Assembly (NCBI RefSeq): GCF_037975245.1
Contig: NC_092562.1
Span: 7,288,501 to 7,352,500, forward strand
Direction: 5' to 3'
Length of the DNA stretch: 64,000 nucleotides
From: Apostichopus japonicus
Taxonomy: Eukaryota > Echinodermata > Holothuroidea > Aspidochirotida > Stichopodidae
This document shows positions 62,826 through 64,000 of this stretch, piece after piece (position 1 is the first letter of the stretch; each line of letters starts with the position of its first letter). Below the pieces are notes generated by a model that ran no database searches, was not told the DNA's origin, and saw only the letters and a list, made by a program, of their open reading frames with translations. The position numbers and the translations under genes were made by a program.

Positions 62826-62953
62826 TTTCTTCTAGGTATGACTATCGTACCAAGTATCAACATGCCATTGTTGAGTTAGGGCGACACATACACACACATG
62901 CAATGACCATCGCATAGATTCCTTGAGCCTTCGGGCAAGGAATCAAAAAGTGA
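62826..62953 (+). mobile_element. Terminal module of array 3: CA tract and UUCG hairpin
   Basis: After a last degenerate unit (TACCAAGTATCAACATGCCA) come GGCGACACATACACACACAT, then CATCGCATAG. A hairpin follows: ATTCCTTG, AG bulge, CC-TTCG-GG, CAAGGAAT, then CAAAAAG. The same module ends the element at 745-1082. It is taken as the true right end of the transposable element whose core was amplified into array 3. Confidence 0.65.
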
Positions 62954-63720
62954 AGTGTAAGCCGATGAATGTGATGACAATCTGCAGTTTTTCAATAGAC
63001 ATAAGCTAAGATTGAACAAGACTGTAGTCCAGCTTGGTGGATAAAAACGTTTTAGGGGATGCTATCTAGAGTTAGGGGTAACAATATGTTAATGTTATCA
63101 TATCACCAAAACCATGAAAATGAATGCTTCTGGCTATGAATGGAATGATCATAATTTTAATTAAGTGTGTGAGAATTGCAAACAATTCAATTGTAACATG
63201 GAATGTTATGAGCAGGGTAAATACTTAAAAACAAATAATCTAAAGAGGGTTGAGAAAGGACGAATGAACAGAGATCAAAGAATCACAAGTTTTTGTTGAA
63301 AAGATCCTAATGATAAGATGCTAATTACATAAATATAACATAATAAAACACATTGTTCCTCTTACAGACACGTAAAAATGTTAAACAAGATATGCTTAGA
63401 TAGAAATAATTAGTAACCTGGCAATAACTCTCTCTTCATACAATTGTTTCATGTTTTAACATCTATTGCATATATATATATATATATACGCTGATTGTAT
63501 GTCCGGGGGTAAGAAACCAGTAAAGAAGGTCGTAATTCCACTGTAGGCATTTGACACATGTATCGAACAAATCTAATTCTGTTTTGGTGACATATTTGCC
63601 TTACTCTAGAGATCAAACATGCTGCTTACCAACTCGTAATTATTTGTGATTCCTAAAGCCAGATCTCGAAAAAGATACTTTGAAAAGACTGTTAAAGGAA
63701 AGGAGTTAAATGACAAAGGC
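62954..63720. other. AT-rich DNA right of array 3
   Basis: No gene or repeat family recognised apart from a TA run at about 63471-63488. Confidence 0.5.
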
Positions 63721-63754
63721 AAATGAATATATTTATAATTGTAGTGAGTTGAAT

Positions 63755-63765
63755 ATATATATATG

Positions 63766-63798
<33 letters not shown>

Positions 63799-63825
63799 TT
63801 TAATATACCTATTTATGTACATATC

Positions 63826-63857
<32 letters not shown>

Positions 63858-63873
63858 CACATATATTTACATA
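63755..63873. repeat. TA-rich microsatellite
   Basis: Interrupted (TA)n with ATAC and TATG variants. It is the source of the spurious Tyr/Ile-rich 67-codon frame. Confidence 0.9.
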
Positions 63874-63881
63874 TAACCGAA

Positions 63882-64000
63882 AATGCAGTGAGTTGAAAAA
63901 GGCAGAACAGTGAAAACACTTCCAGCCTCCACCGGGACTCGAGCCCGGGCCTCCCGCTTTACACGCTGTCGCCCTAGCGACCAGGCCATGGACCCTGACT
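63882..64000 (-). mobile_element. tRNA-related SINE head (cut by window end)
   Basis: On the minus strand an A-box-like TGGCCTGGTCGCTAGGG (63988-63972) and a B-box GGCTCGAGTCC (63945-63935, one mismatch to GGTTCGANTCC) are spaced as in tRNA genes. The tRNA-like part is followed by GGAGGCTGGAAGTG and a non-tRNA tail ending by the TA microsatellite. It lacks a clean acceptor stem in the window, so it is called a SINE and not a tRNA gene. These boxes would be the internal RNA polymerase III promoter. Confidence 0.6.

Noticed and set aside
63930-64000. Functional tRNA gene
   Set aside because: A and B boxes are present, but there is no clean acceptor stem or anticodon arm in the visible part and a SINE-like tail follows.

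Overview
This is eukaryotic DNA, most likely from a marine invertebrate. It has intron-style splice signals, many degraded transposon families (Ty3/gypsy, Jockey-type LINE, hAT, foldback MITEs, a tRNA-type SINE) and about 49 kb of satellite arrays. No bacterial or viral gene organisation is present. The phylum cannot be fixed from sequence alone. The repeat types (elements with a tandem core, a CA-rich tract and a UUCG hairpin; hAT ends reading CAGTGGCGTAGC) are familiar from echinoderms, hemichordates, amphioxus and molluscs, but that is recollection and not a test.

Left part, 1-14 kb: mostly non-coding. It opens with the last codons of a gypsy Pol followed by a purine tract and a probable LTR start. 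Next come a degenerate dimeric element with a CA tract and hairpin, a trinucleotide microsatellite, and a possible minus-strand gene seen as two phase-compatible exons (6858-6901 and 3669-3795). Several foldback elements follow, then a frameshifted LINE on the minus strand (about 8.88-10.4 kb), a second LINE tail on the plus strand (10.8-11.0 kb), and a cluster of interleaved hAT-like ends (11.5-12.95 kb) holding a palindromic MITE.

Middle part, 14-57 kb: two unrelated satellite arrays. Array 1 (about 14.05-40.91 kb) has roughly 59 modules. Each joins a TGTTTG-rich stretch to a polypyrimidine tract, an AG, and a 110-150 nt purine-rich block that resembles an exon. Its core is a five-module higher-order repeat of about 2405 bp, and it ends in an inverted segment (40.92-41.4 kb). 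Array 2 (41.7-56.9 kb) is CpG-rich, changes orientation twice, and on its right side forms 815 bp and 617 bp higher-order units.

Right part, 57-64 kb: array 3 has about 20 units of roughly 300 bp. It ends in the same CA-tract plus hairpin module seen at about 1.0 kb, so it looks like the expanded core of a transposable element. The last 1 kb has TA microsatellites and a tRNA-like SINE head cut by the window edge.

Nearly all long open frames here are by-products of stop-poor repeats and are not annotated as genes. The only protein-coding evidence I trust is transposon remnants, with moderate to low support for one cellular gene.
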